Positions 6,966 to 14,401 of a stretch of DNA of 27,396 nt are shown here, piece by piece; the stretch's first letter is position 1, and each line of letters begins with the position of its first letter. This DNA is from Firmicutes bacterium CAG:646. Lineage in GTDB: Bacteria > Bacillota > Clostridia > Lachnospirales > Lachnospiraceae. The stretch covers positions 2,421 through 29,816 of the forward strand of contig HF995382.1 of assembly GCA_000432335.1 (NCBI GenBank). The letters are read 5' to 3'. Below the pieces are notes generated by a model. It worked only from the letters and a program-made list of their open reading frames with translations, did no database searches and was not told the origin of the DNA. The position numbers and the translations under genes were made by a program.

Positions 6966-7793
6966 GTGAACAATGCAAAGGAATGTTTTGCATACAATAC
7001 GAAAATCATTGAAACTCCTACCACCAAAGAAGTATATATCTATGAGAATCCTATTTTCAGTCATGCAATAGAAAAAGCAGATTTAGAGAAAACAAGCAAA
7101 CATAAAACCTTTGATGGGATGTCGGCTCATAAGCAATATGACAGCCTGAAACGCAAACAGAAGCACTATGAACAGACACGTTGGGAGATTGCCCGTATCG
7201 TGGACTGTAATTTCAATAACAGAACCAAATTTGTAACGCTGACATTCAGAGATAATATTCAAGACATTACCATAACGAACCGAGAATTTAAGTATTTCAT
7301 TCAACGATTAAACTATTATTTATACCAGACGAAAATTCAGACATTGAAATATATTGCAACGTGGGAGAAACAGAAACGTGGTGCAATCCATTATCATGTT
7401 ATTTTCTTTGATTTTCCATACATAGCAAAAGAAAAATTACAGGATTTATGGTCGCATGGATTTATTAAGATAAACCGTATTGATGTAGACAGCAAGGAGA
7501 ACCGTGGTCGCTATCTCAGCAAATATTTTGGGAAAGACCTTGATGTAAAAGAGCATAAGAAAAAAGCGTTTTTCAAATCACAAAATCTGAAAATGCCGAA
7601 AGAAACAAAACTCATGCTGACTGATGATATGATTCACGAATTACAGAATGAAAATATCATCTTTCAGAAAGAGTACACACGGCAGATATATGATACAAAA
7701 TCCTTTTTAGCTACTGGCTCTTATTTAAAGGACAGCAGTGTTACCTACATCAAAATCAAAAAAGAAACTACGGGTGTAAGGGGGGGATTCTGA
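6966..7793 (+). CDS. HUH-type rolling-circle replication initiator (G2P/phiX174-A-like Rep)
   Basis: Predicted site-specific single-strand endonuclease that nicks an origin and starts rolling-circle replication. Motif 1 is KFVTLTF, motif 2 is the metal-binding HYH (residues 142-144 of the 275-aa form, in GAIHYHVIFF), and motif 3 is YLSKYFGKD with two tyrosines four apart (Y183, Y187) and a following Lys: the YxxxYxxK pattern of phiX174 A, P2 A and filamentous-phage G2P proteins. The start GTG 6966 is chosen because GAGGTGG (6954-6960) lies 5 nt before it; an in-frame TTG at 6894 would add 24 residues without a good site. The stop overlaps the integrase start (TGATG), indicating coupled translation. 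No helicase domain. It might double as a relaxase. Confidence 0.85.
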   Translation: MNNAKECFAYNTKIIETPTTKEVYIYENPIFSHAIEKADLEKTSKHKTFDGMSAHKQYDSLKRKQKHYEQTRWEIARIVDCNFNNRTKFVTLTFRDNIQDITITNREFKYFIQRLNYYLYQTKIQTLKYIATWEKQKRGAIHYHVIFFDFPYIAKEKLQDLWSHGFIKINRIDVDSKENRGRYLSKYFGKDLDVKEHKKKAFFKSQNLKMPKETKLMLTDDMIHELQNENIIFQKEYTRQIYDTKSFLATGSYLKDSSVTYIKIKKETTGVRGGF

Positions 7794-9049
7794 TGAATAA
7801 CCCTGTTACATCTTCCGATATTACGTTATTGAACACATTAGCCGCTTGTGCTAATATGACAGCAGATGAAGTCTTCAAAGATTTTGAAATTATGGCAAAT
7901 AAGAAAATCTTGGAGAATCACAAATATGAAATTTATTACTCGGAATCTGAAAAAAGCTGGCGTACCTATTTACCAGATGACACCAAACCCAACAACCGCC
8001 GTCCGATTAAGAGGAAGAGTAAAGAGAACCTTGAAAAAGAAATCATCAGGTTTTATATTGAGAAGCAAAAAATCGAAAACCGTGAGAATATCACACTGGA
8101 AGAACTATATAGGGAATGGCTTTTATACAAAAGAGATTACACTTCCGTAAAGGCAAAAACGATTCAAGAGTATGTTTCTGAATGGAACAGATTTTTCAAA
8201 GACACGGCTCTTGCCAAAATGAAGATAGGAGAAATCAAACCGATTACCCTTATCCGCTTTTTCAGAGAAGCCACAAAAGAACGACAGCATACCCACAGGA
8301 GAATCAGCAACGCCCGTTCTGTCTTAAATGGAATCATGAGTTATGCCATTGAGGAAGAAATCATCTCCCACAATCCCGTTTCTGATGTGAATTTCAAGCA
8401 GTTTACCTACAAGCCTGTGGAAGTACAAAGTGACAACGTATTTTCCCGTGACGATACACATAAGCTGCTGCATTATCTTAGCTGTATCACAGAACCTTAT
8501 TCCCTTGCGATACAACTATCCTTTTATCTGTTTATCCGTATCGGGGAAACAAAAGCAATCCGCTGGGAAGATATTGACTATGAAAACAGAATGGTCTATC
8601 TGCACAGACAAGCTACCTGCGAGCGGATATTGAATGATGATTTAACCTTTTCCAAAAGAGAAGTAAAGGTAGTCAACCAGATGAAAGGAAATACCTCTCA
8701 TGGTTTCCGCAAACAGTTTTTGACTGATGAAGCAATCAAGATTCTTCAGAAAGCCAGAGAATTAAATCCGCATGGAGTGTATATCTTTGAACCCAACGGA
8801 GAAATCATGACAACAGACAGCTTCAATCGTCGTTTAAAGAAGTATTGCAAAGAAGCTGGCGTTCCTTACCATTCCAGTCATAAAATCCGTTTCTACAATG
8901 CCTCAACTGCCTTTGACGGAAACAATCTCACAACCTTAAGTTATTTAATGGGACATAGCGAAACGGCAACCACACTTCACTATTTACGGAACGTCAACAA
9001 GAGGAAGAATGACCGCTTTGCTTTTCAAAAACTGGGGATTTCCTCATAA
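7793..9049 (+). CDS. Tyrosine recombinase, integrase of the element
   Basis: 418-aa site-specific recombinase that should insert and excise the element at tRNA-Leu. The order is an N-terminal arm-binding part (about 40-95), a SAM-like core-binding domain (about 97-205, beginning ITLEELYREWLLYK) and the catalytic domain with R249 (FIRIGETKAIRW), H363-x-x-R366, H388 (GHSETATTLHYL) and nucleophile Y397. All core residues are present, so it looks active. The start ATG overlaps the rep stop and has GGGGGG upstream. No separate excisionase gene is evident. The gene ends 83 bp before attR, with GTGTTCAAA arm-like repeats just after its stop. Confidence 0.95.
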   Translation: MNNPVTSSDITLLNTLAACANMTADEVFKDFEIMANKKILENHKYEIYYSESEKSWRTYLPDDTKPNNRRPIKRKSKENLEKEIIRFYIEKQKIENRENITLEELYREWLLYKRDYTSVKAKTIQEYVSEWNRFFKDTALAKMKIGEIKPITLIRFFREATKERQHTHRRISNARSVLNGIMSYAIEEEIISHNPVSDVNFKQFTYKPVEVQSDNVFSRDDTHKLLHYLSCITEPYSLAIQLSFYLFIRIGETKAIRWEDIDYENRMVYLHRQATCERILNDDLTFSKREVKVVNQMKGNTSHGFRKQFLTDEAIKILQKARELNPHGVYIFEPNGEIMTTDSFNRRLKKYCKEAGVPYHSSHKIRFYNASTAFDGNNLTTLSYLMGHSETATTLHYLRNVNKRKNDRFAFQKLGISS

Positions 9050-9050
9050 A

Positions 9051-9070
9051 GTGTTCAAAGGTGTTCAAAC
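9051..9070. repeat. Tandem GTGTTCAAA motifs at the right end
   Basis: Two adjacent GTGTTCAAA units (9051 and 9061). Two more lie near the left end at 4699 and 4710, and one outside it at 4546. Their number and place suit integrase arm-type binding sites; this is inference. Confidence 0.5.
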
Positions 9071-9080
9071 TTTTGGAAGC

Positions 9081-9119
9081 AAAAAAAGAAGAGAAACGCT
9101 ATAAATTCAACGTTTCTCT
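9081..9119 (-). terminator. Terminator of tRNA-Leu supplied by the element
   Basis: AGAGAAACG (9090-9098) pairs with CGTTTCTCT (9111-9119), and on the minus strand the hairpin is followed by TC and seven T. It differs from its partner at 4567-4612 in the lower stem but shares the upper stem and loop. Confidence 0.75.
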
Positions 9120-9132
9120 CACTTTTAAGTAC

Positions 9133-9155
9133 TGCCGCAGACCGGAATCGAACCG
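9133..9155. repeat. attR: direct repeat within the tRNA-Leu 3' end
   Basis: 23 bp identical to 4618-4640. It covers the discriminator base, acceptor 3' strand and the T arm of the intact tRNA gene. Confidence 0.85.
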
Positions 9156-9218
9156 GTACGGGTATCACTACCCACGGGATTTTAAGTCCCGGGCGTCTGC
9201 CAGTTCCGCCACTGCGGC
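9133..9218 (-). tRNA. tRNA-Leu (anticodon UAA)
   Basis: Minus strand, 86 nt, class II with a long variable arm. Acceptor GCCGCAG pairs with CTGCGGC, discriminator A; the anticodon loop CTTAAAA is closed by GGGA/TCCC, giving anticodon UAA; the T loop is TTCGATT. CCA is not encoded. It is the target of the integrated element and remains complete at its right edge. Confidence 0.95.
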
Positions 9219-9222
9219 ATAC

Positions 9223-9251
9223 CAGAATAAAAATGCTTTATTTTTATTCTG
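9223..9251. other. Perfect hairpin between the two tRNA genes
   Basis: CAGAATAAAAA (9223-9233) and TTTTTATTCTG (9241-9251), 11 bp with a 7-nt loop. It fills the spacer between tRNA-Tyr and tRNA-Leu and could guide processing of the dicistronic precursor or act as a weak terminator. Confidence 0.7.
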
Positions 9252-9253
9252 AA

Positions 9254-9335
9254 TGGATGGAGGTGGATTCGAACCACCGAAGCAATTTGCAGCAGATTTA
9301 CAGTCTGTCCCCTTTGGCCACTCGGGAATCCATCC
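9254..9335 (-). tRNA. tRNA-Tyr (anticodon GUA)
   Basis: Minus strand, 82 nt, class II. Acceptor GGATGGA pairs with TCCATCC, discriminator A. The anticodon loop CTGTAAA between CAGA and TCTG gives GUA; the T arm is GGTGG-TTCGAAT-CCACC. It is transcribed first, ahead of tRNA-Leu. CCA is not encoded. Confidence 0.95.
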
Positions 9336-9371
9336 AAATGCGTCAGAAGCTTTAAGCTCTGACAAGATTGT

Positions 9372-9400
9372 ATTATACGTTATTTTGCGGGAAAATGCAA
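9372..9400 (-). promoter_or_regulatory. Promoter of the tRNA-Tyr/tRNA-Leu operon
   Basis: Minus strand TTGCAT (9400-9395), 17 bp, TATAAT (9377-9372), 37 bp upstream of tRNA-Tyr. A short hairpin (about 9341-9363, GTCAG with CTGAC) lies in the leader. Confidence 0.8.
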
Positions 9401-9701
9401 GTATATTTTTGAAAAAATTATTTTTAAAAAATCTGGTGATTGAGTATATAGAAAAAATTCCTTCAAAATTCCCATAAATTTGAAAATCATTAGGGAGATA
9501 GGAAACAGATATGTTTTTTTATTAATGAACAGCTCTTTTGTGGGAATTATATAGAAAAGTAAGAAAGAAGAATAATTGTCAGTGGACGTAAGGCAGATGA
9601 TGTGGTATTATTTGAGGCGCAGGAAGTGGCTGATGCAGATGATAAAATCTCTGTATTAGACAGAAAAAGGTATGGAACCAAGGTGAGAGGAGAAAAAACG
9701 A
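9401..9701. other. Gene-free stretch before the purine permease
   Basis: AT-rich, with no riboswitch that I recognise. From about 9572 to 9715 one plus-strand frame is open and protein-like (IVSGRKADDVVLFEAQEV...) but has no start codon at its head and runs past the permease start. It may be the 3' relic of a lost gene. Confidence 0.45.
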
Positions 9702-11018
9702 ATGAAAACAAATAAGAAGTATGCATCTGTATTTGAACTGAACGGTGTACCTAAGTTTTCTCAGGCATTTCCCCTGGCTCTGCAGCATGTAGTGGCTATG
9801 ATCGTGGGATGTGTGACGCCGGCTATCGTTATTGCCGGTATGGCAGGTCTCAATGGTGGGGATAAGGTGATTTTTGTGCAGACGGCATTGTTTATCGCTG
9901 CAATTTCTACGCTGGTGCAGTTGTTCCCTCTGGGGGGAAAGATCGGTTCCGGTCTGCCAGTGATCATGGGTGTGAGCTTTGCGTATTTGCCCAGTATGCA
10001 GGCGATTGTGGAAGGATATGATATTGCTACGATTCTGGGAGCGCAGCTGATCGGTGGTATTGTGGCAGTGTTTGTGGGAATTTTTGTAAAGAAACTGCGA
10101 GTTTTATTTCCTCCATTGATTACGGGAACAGTGGTATTTACCATCGGTCTTTCTTTGTATCCAACCGCAGTAAAATATATGGCAGGCGGCGCGTCTTCAC
10201 CGGAATATGGCTCCTGTCAGAACTGGCTGGTGGGATTTATCACGCTGGCAGTGGTGATCGGACTGAATCACTTTGCAAAAGGTGTCTGGAAGCTATCTTC
10301 CATTCTGATCGGTATGATCGTGGGATATGTGATATCTGCTTTCTTTGGTATGGTGGATTTCTCTTCCGTGGGAAGCTCCGAGATGTTCCAGGTTCCCCGC
10401 CCGCTGTATTTCGGTATGAAATTCGAACCGTCTGCAATCATTACGATGGTTCTGTTATTTGTAATTAATTCTGTTCAGGCAATTGGTGATTTTTCTGCAA
10501 CTTCAGGAGGCGGACTGGACAGAGAACCTACGGATAAAGAATTATCCGGCGGTATCGTGGGTTACGGTATCACTAATATTTTCGGTTCCTTCTTCGGAGG
10601 TCTGCCGACAGCTACCTTCAGCCAGAATGTGGGTATTGTGGCAACGACCAAGGTGGTAAACCGTATGGTGCTGGGACTGGCGGCGGTAATCATTCTTCTG
10701 GCAGGATTTGTCCCCAAATTTTCCGCCCTCTTGACTACGATTCCTCAGTGCGTGCTGGGTGGCGCGACGATTTCCGTATTTGCATCGATTGCCATGACGG
10801 GAATTAAACTGGTGGTACAGCAGCCGCTTACTTATCGGAATACTTCCATTGTAGGTTTATCCGTAGCGCTGGGTATGGGAATTACACAGTGTTCCGATGC
10901 GTTGGGAAGCTTTCCGGCGTGGGTGACTACCGTGTTTGGAAAATCTCCTGTCGTAGTGACAGCGATTACGGCCATCTTATTGAATCTGATCCTTCCGAAA
11001 GATAAAAATAAAAATTGA
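9702..11018 (+). CDS. NCS2-family purine (xanthine/uric acid type) permease
   Basis: 438-aa membrane protein with about 12-14 hydrophobic segments, the expected size and layout of nucleobase:cation symporters of family NCS2 (NAT). The NAT signature is QNVGIVATTK from Q308; Gln at its first position is typical of xanthine/urate carriers, whereas uracil permeases of the UraA kind have Glu. The opening (NGVPKFSQAFPLALQHVVAM) and the segment GDFSATSGGGLDR also fit. GAGAGGAG (9685-9692) precedes the ATG. It stands alone between tRNA genes and a terminator. Family is certain; purine preference is inferred from the motif; the exact substrate is open. Confidence 0.9.
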   Translation: MKTNKKYASVFELNGVPKFSQAFPLALQHVVAMIVGCVTPAIVIAGMAGLNGGDKVIFVQTALFIAAISTLVQLFPLGGKIGSGLPVIMGVSFAYLPSMQAIVEGYDIATILGAQLIGGIVAVFVGIFVKKLRVLFPPLITGTVVFTIGLSLYPTAVKYMAGGASSPEYGSCQNWLVGFITLAVVIGLNHFAKGVWKLSSILIGMIVGYVISAFFGMVDFSSVGSSEMFQVPRPLYFGMKFEPSAIITMVLLFVINSVQAIGDFSATSGGGLDREPTDKELSGGIVGYGITNIFGSFFGGLPTATFSQNVGIVATTKVVNRMVLGLAAVIILLAGFVPKFSALLTTIPQCVLGGATISVFASIAMTGIKLVVQQPLTYRNTSIVGLSVALGMGITQCSDALGSFPAWVTTVFGKSPVVVTAITAILLNLILPKDKNKN

Positions 11019-11200
11019 CATTTTCAGAGAAATATGTTAGTTTTTATCTCAGATATTAAGTTTCGGAAGGGGTGTAGATACGCATGGACGATGGTTCCGA
11101 CGGTGAGGACGCCAAAACAGCATATAGAACAGTTCCATGTAGTATTATGAATAGGTAGAGGCATAGCCTGTGTTGAAACACACACAGGTTATGCCTTTTT
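11015..11200 (+). promoter_or_regulatory. Possible promoter, structured leader and terminator before the CNNM gene
   Basis: TTGACA (11015-11020) overlaps the permease stop; 17 bp on is TAGTTT with an extended TG, a possible promoter. A structured stretch follows: AUACGCAUGGA (11091-11101) pairs with UCCAUGUAGUAU (about 11132-11143) with one bulge, enclosing GGUUC...GAAC and GGUG-AGGA-CGCC. A strong terminator ends the leader, followed by the CNNM ribosome binding site. The layout fits an attenuating riboswitch, but I cannot match it to a known class; it may be no more than the 3' region of the permease transcript. Confidence 0.35.
11159..11200 (+). terminator. Strong terminator between permease and CNNM genes
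   Basis: GGCATAGCCTGTGT (11160-11173) pairs with ACACAGGTTATGCC (11182-11195), 13 of 14 positions including one G-U, then five T. It could end the permease transcript or serve as an attenuator for the next gene. Confidence 0.85.
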
Positions 11201-11245
11201 GTGATTCAGAGTACTTGGAAGGTTGAAAGGAGAAGAAAGGTTTTT

Positions 11246-12556
11246 ATGGAGCCTATTATATTGTTAGTGATTTTGATTTTTTTAAATGCAGTTTTCGCCA
11301 GTGCGGAGATTGCAGTGATTTCTATGAATGAGACGAAGCTGAGAAGTCTGGCAGAGCAGGGAGATAAGAGAGCGGGAAAGCTTTTGAATCTCACGAAGCA
11401 GCCGGCGCGCTTTCTGGCAACGATACAGGTGGCGATCACGCTGGCATCTTTGCTGCAAAGTGCGTTTGCTGCTGAGAATTTTGCGGGAAGTCTGTCTGTA
11501 GCTTTGGTAAATGCGGGAGTTCCCGTACCGGAAAATGTGTTAAAATCAGCGGCTATCGTGGTGATTACCGTGATTCTGGGATATTTTAATCTGGTGTTCG
11601 GTGAGCTGGTGCCTAAACGTATCGCTATGAAGAAGGCAGATAAGCTTGCCCTTGGAATGGCAAATATGCTGTATTTTGTGTCACGGTTCTGTGCGCCGGT
11701 GGTGTGGATCCTGACAAAGTCTACAAATCTGGTACTGCGCCTGTTTCGCATTGATCCGGAGGAGGAAGAGGAAGCAGTCAGTGAGGAAGAGATTCGTATG
11801 ATGCTGCTGGAGGGAAGCAAAAAGGGAACGATTCAGGAGGAAGAGACTGAATTGATTCAGAATGTGTTTGAATTTGACGATATTTCGGTGGAAGAGATCT
11901 GTACCCACAGAAGAGAAGTGGTGTATTTATCCCGGGAAGATAATCTGGATATCTGGAATGAGATCGTACAGGAAAATCGTCACACCAAATATCCGGTGTG
12001 CGGAGAAAACCGGGACGATATTGAAGGAATTTTGGACACCCGTGATTATTTCCGGGTAGCACACGGATCTTTGGAAGAGGTAATAGAAAATTGCGTGGAG
12101 CCTGCATTTTTTGTCCCTGAGAATATGAAGGCAAATGTACTGTTTCGCCAGATGAAAGAGAGAAGGGAGTACTTCGCGGTACTGATTGACGAGTATGGTG
12201 GGATGACCGGTATTATCACACTTCATGATCTGATGGAAGCGCTGGTAGGTGATCTGGAAGAAAAAGAAGAGGCGGAAAAGCCTCAGGAAATTGAAAAAAC
12301 AGGGGAAAATATCTGGAATATTCAGGGATATGCGCCTCTGGGTGAGGTGGAAGAGGAATTGGGAGTGAAATTACCCACGGAAGAATTTGATACTTTTAAC
12401 GGATATGTGTGCGATGTGCTGGGACGAGTTCCTGATGCGGGAGAAACATTTTCTCTGGAGACAGAGAAAATGCGAATGGAGATCTACGGGGTGAAAAACC
12501 ATATGATCGAGGGAGCAGTAGTAACGGTGAAGAAGGAACAGAAGCCGGAATCATAA
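11246..12556 (+). CDS. CNNM/CorC (hemolysin-like) family membrane protein with CBS domains
   Basis: 436 aa. An N-terminal CNNM (DUF21) membrane domain with about four hydrophobic segments (residues 1-160, with FGELVPKRIAMKKADKLA), a cytosolic CBS pair (about 185-330; EEICTHRREVVYLSRED, TKYPVCGENRDDIEGI, VLIDEYGGMTGIITLHDLME) and a C-terminal CorC/HlyC domain (about 345-430). Proteins of this family are linked to Mg2+ or Na+ transport and ion homeostasis; the hemolysin name is historical. ATG 11246 is chosen as start because AAAGG lies 5 nt upstream and a hydrophobic segment begins at once; a longer frame from 11201 would overlap the terminator. The stop overlaps a convergent minus-strand ORF. 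Confidence 0.92.
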   Translation: MEPIILLVILIFLNAVFASAEIAVISMNETKLRSLAEQGDKRAGKLLNLTKQPARFLATIQVAITLASLLQSAFAAENFAGSLSVALVNAGVPVPENVLKSAAIVVITVILGYFNLVFGELVPKRIAMKKADKLALGMANMLYFVSRFCAPVVWILTKSTNLVLRLFRIDPEEEEEAVSEEEIRMMLLEGSKKGTIQEEETELIQNVFEFDDISVEEICTHRREVVYLSREDNLDIWNEIVQENRHTKYPVCGENRDDIEGILDTRDYFRVAHGSLEEVIENCVEPAFFVPENMKANVLFRQMKERREYFAVLIDEYGGMTGIITLHDLMEALVGDLEEKEEAEKPQEIEKTGENIWNIQGYAPLGEVEEELGVKLPTEEFDTFNGYVCDVLGRVPDAGETFSLETEKMRMEIYGVKNHMIEGAVVTVKKEQKPES

Positions 12557-12874
12557 GAAGTAGTGTTGGATGATAGATTCAGCAACTGGGGTGTTAAGTG
12601 GGTAGTCTAGGGTTTCGTAGGTTGTGATTAATCGGATGGAGGGGATAATTTTGTGGGAGACGTAGAGCTGTTGTTTGGAAAGATAGATTTGTTTTCCGGA
12701 GATGGAATGATACCATTTAAAATAAGAACCATTGTGCGCGCAAATCAGAGAGCCATCCGGCAGATGGGCAAGCGTCTGTCGGATTTGTGGGATCTGGAGT
12801 TCGAGATTACTTAATTTTGAAAGTATATTTTCGTAAATGATGATTACCTCCTTTGATAATGTGATTTTTTTCAT
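12551..12874 (-). CDS. Hypothetical protein, possibly a decayed gene
   Basis: The 107-aa frame has protein-like character in its middle (LPDGSLICAHNGSYFKWYHS), which resembles in my memory a short conserved hypothetical of Lachnospiraceae whose members are longer. The upstream ATG at 12874 has no ribosome binding site, but a perfect AAAGGAGG lies inside the frame (about 12857-12850) and is followed only by ATC ATC ATT, with no ATG, GTG or TTG at the proper distance. So either a rare ATT start is used or the start codon was lost. The last 35 residues look unlike the first part and may be out of the ancestral frame. It overlaps the convergent CNNM stop by three bases. Confidence 0.45.
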   Translation of the reverse strand: MKKITLSKEVIIIYENILSKLSNLELQIPQIRQTLAHLPDGSLICAHNGSYFKWYHSISGKQIYLSKQQLYVSHKIIPSIRLITTYETLDYPLNTPVAESIIQHYFL

Positions 12875-13108
12875 ATGTTGGGTGTGAAAAGGTGGAAATT
12901 TTTGGGATGGTTTTGAAAAAGGATGTGCGAAATACCTAATGGCGTTTGGTAAAGTAGGAAGTGCATGACAAGACCAGTAAAGATATGAGGATTATTTCTA
13001 TTATATGAGAGTTCATGGAAAAAATTCTGGAATATAGGAAAAAAATCCGTCTATACTAAAGATATATGCTGTTTCGTGACAGCAAAATCTGGTATGGAGG
13101 GATTTTTT

Positions 13109-13543
13109 ATGTTGGGAATATGGATTGCTGTTTTATCGGGAGCGCTGATGAGTATTCAGGGAGTTTTTAATACGGAGGTTACGAAGCAGAGCAGTCTCTG
13201 GGTATCTACCGGGTGGGTGCAGCTGTCGGCGTTTTTTGTATGTGTGATCGCATGGCTTTTTACCGGGAGAGAGAGTATTTCAGCGCTGTGGCAGGTGGAG
13301 CACAAGTATACGCTGCTGGGCGGAGTGCTGGGCGCATTTATTACGATTACGGTGATTAAGAGTATGGGGAATCTGGGACCGGCGCAGGCAACCATGCTTA
13401 TTGTGATCGCGCAGTTGGTTGTATCGTATCTGGTAGAGCTTTTCGGTATGTTCGGTGTGGACAGACAACCTTTTGAGTGGAGGAAACTTTTAGGGACCGC
13501 AGTGGCGATCGGAGGAATTATACTTTTTAAATGGGAATCGTGA
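13109..13543 (+). CDS. DMT superfamily protein, YdcZ (DUF606) type
   Basis: 144-aa integral membrane protein with about five hydrophobic helices and the features of the YdcZ/DUF606 branch of the drug/metabolite transporters: an opening helix with SGALMSIQGVFNTEV, a central GGVLGAFITITVIKSMGNLGPA and a closing GTAVAIGGIILFKW. Members are half the size of EamA transporters and may act as dimers; substrates are mostly unknown. ATG 13109 has GGAGGG (13096-13101) at 7 nt, so it is preferred to the upstream in-frame start at 13076. The 230 bp before it contain no gene. It is followed by a separate promoter for comEA. Confidence 0.88.
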   Translation: MLGIWIAVLSGALMSIQGVFNTEVTKQSSLWVSTGWVQLSAFFVCVIAWLFTGRESISALWQVEHKYTLLGGVLGAFITITVIKSMGNLGPAQATMLIVIAQLVVSYLVELFGMFGVDRQPFEWRKLLGTAVAIGGIILFKWES

Positions 13544-13552
13544 AATGAGCTC

Positions 13553-13581
13553 TTGTAATTGCCAGGTAAATTAGGTAAAAT
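13553..13581 (+). promoter_or_regulatory. Candidate promoter of the comEA-comEC operon
   Basis: TTGTAA (13553-13558), 17 bp, TAAAAT (13576-13581), 54 bp before the comEA start. No other plausible promoter was noted before the response regulator, kinase, GerMN or comEC genes, apart from an insertion-like palindrome before the kinase. Confidence 0.5.
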
Positions 13582-13604
13582 AAAATGTGTATGCATGGAG
13601 GGAA

Positions 13605-13628
13605 CCTTAATGACTATCATTAAGGAGG
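13605..13628 (+). promoter_or_regulatory. Hairpin overlapping the comEA ribosome binding site
   Basis: CCTTAATG (13605-13612) and CATTAAGG (13618-13625) form a perfect 8-bp stem with a 5-nt loop. The right arm takes in the first half of AAGGAGG (13622-13628), so folding would hide the ribosome binding site. Confidence 0.6.
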
Positions 13629-13634
13629 ATATGC

Positions 13635-14390
13635 ATGAAAAGAAAATTAAACAGAAAGATAATGATGTTGCTCCTGGCAGGTCTGGCAGTATTTTCAGGC
13701 TGTTCTGATTCCGTATCTGTCCTTAAGGAGGGAGAGGAAGAAGTAGCTGCAGACTCGCAGAGCCAGAAAACAGAAGTGGCGGCAGACGGCCAAAGCCAAG
13801 GGATAGAAGAATCGGCAGAACAGAGCCAAAAGACAGATGTGACAGAAGAACCGCAGAGGAAAGATGCAGAAGGAAACGAAGAGAAATTGCCGGAGAAAGA
13901 AGCAGTGAGAGAGCAGACGATTTTTGTGGACGTATGCGGCGCAGTGAATGCTCCGGGAGTTTATCAGCTTCCTGTGGGGAGCAGGATTTTTCAGGCAGTG
14001 GAGCTGGCTGGAGGCTTCCGGGAGGATGCAGCGTTAGAGCTGGTGAATCAGGCGGAAGCATTGAATGACGGTCAGCAGATCAGGATTTTTACTCAGGAGG
14101 AAGCGAGACAGCAGGCAGAAACAGGAGCAGCGCTTGATAATTCACAGATGACAAATCAGGAAACAGATATTTCTGGAGAGAATAATTCCAGCGCAGGGCT
14201 GGTAAATCTTAACAGAGCGGATAAATCTGCATTGATGACGCTTACGGGTATCGGTGAGACCAGAGCAGAGGCGATCCTTGCGTATCGGGAAACTCACGGG
14301 GGATTTTCAGCGGTAGAGGAACTCATGCAGGTGGAAGGCATAAAAGAAAAAACTTATGAAAAACTGAAAGATAAGATAACAGTAGATTGA
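13635..14390 (+). CDS. comEA: ComEA-type competence DNA-binding protein, predicted lipoprotein
   Basis: 251 aa. ComEA binds incoming double-stranded DNA outside the membrane and hands it to the ComEC channel. N-terminal signal with a lipobox-like FSGC (residues 20-23), so it may be lipid-anchored rather than held by a transmembrane helix. Residues about 30-95 form a low-complexity linker rich in Gln, Glu and Ser with repeated QSQKT units. Next is an SLBB-type domain (about 96-160: TIFVDVCGAVNAPGVYQLP) and a C-terminal double helix-hairpin-helix (about 190-250: LVNLNRADKSALMTLTGIG, then GGFSAVEELMQVEGI). AAGGAGG lies 6 nt before the ATG. First gene of the run to comEC. The domain order is that of ComEA. 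Confidence 0.92.
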   Translation: MKRKLNRKIMMLLLAGLAVFSGCSDSVSVLKEGEEEVAADSQSQKTEVAADGQSQGIEESAEQSQKTDVTEEPQRKDAEGNEEKLPEKEAVREQTIFVDVCGAVNAPGVYQLPVGSRIFQAVELAGGFREDAALELVNQAEALNDGQQIRIFTQEEARQQAETGAALDNSQMTNQETDISGENNSSAGLVNLNRADKSALMTLTGIGETRAEAILAYRETHGGFSAVEELMQVEGIKEKTYEKLKDKITVD

Positions 14391-14401
14391 GGAGTAAGAG
14401 A

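Larger units (their letters stand above)
4618..9155. mobile_element. 4.5-kb integrative element in tRNA-Leu with HUH Rep and tyrosine integrase
   Basis: The element is bounded by an exact 23-bp direct repeat (4618-4640 and 9133-9155) that equals the 3' end of the tRNA-Leu gene, so insertion leaves the tRNA whole at the right end. Cargo and core genes: broken MBL hydrolase, XRE repressor, then a divergent operon of an unknown 106-aa protein, a HUH endonuclease Rep and a tyrosine recombinase whose gene ends 83 bp from the repeat. GTGTTCAAA motifs occur twice near each end (4699, 4710; 9051, 9061) and look like integrase arm sites. No separate relaxase, coupling protein, type IV secretion or phage structural gene is present, so any transfer would need a helper. 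The unit boundaries are seen; mobility is inferred. Confidence 0.88.

Noticed and set aside
9061..9252. 63-aa plus-strand frame over tRNA-Leu
   Set aside because: It reads through the tRNA-Leu gene on the opposite strand and the terminator; no ribosome binding site.
9336..9701. Purine riboswitch before the NCS2 permease
   Set aside because: I looked for the purine aptamer core and found no matching junction or loop sequences.
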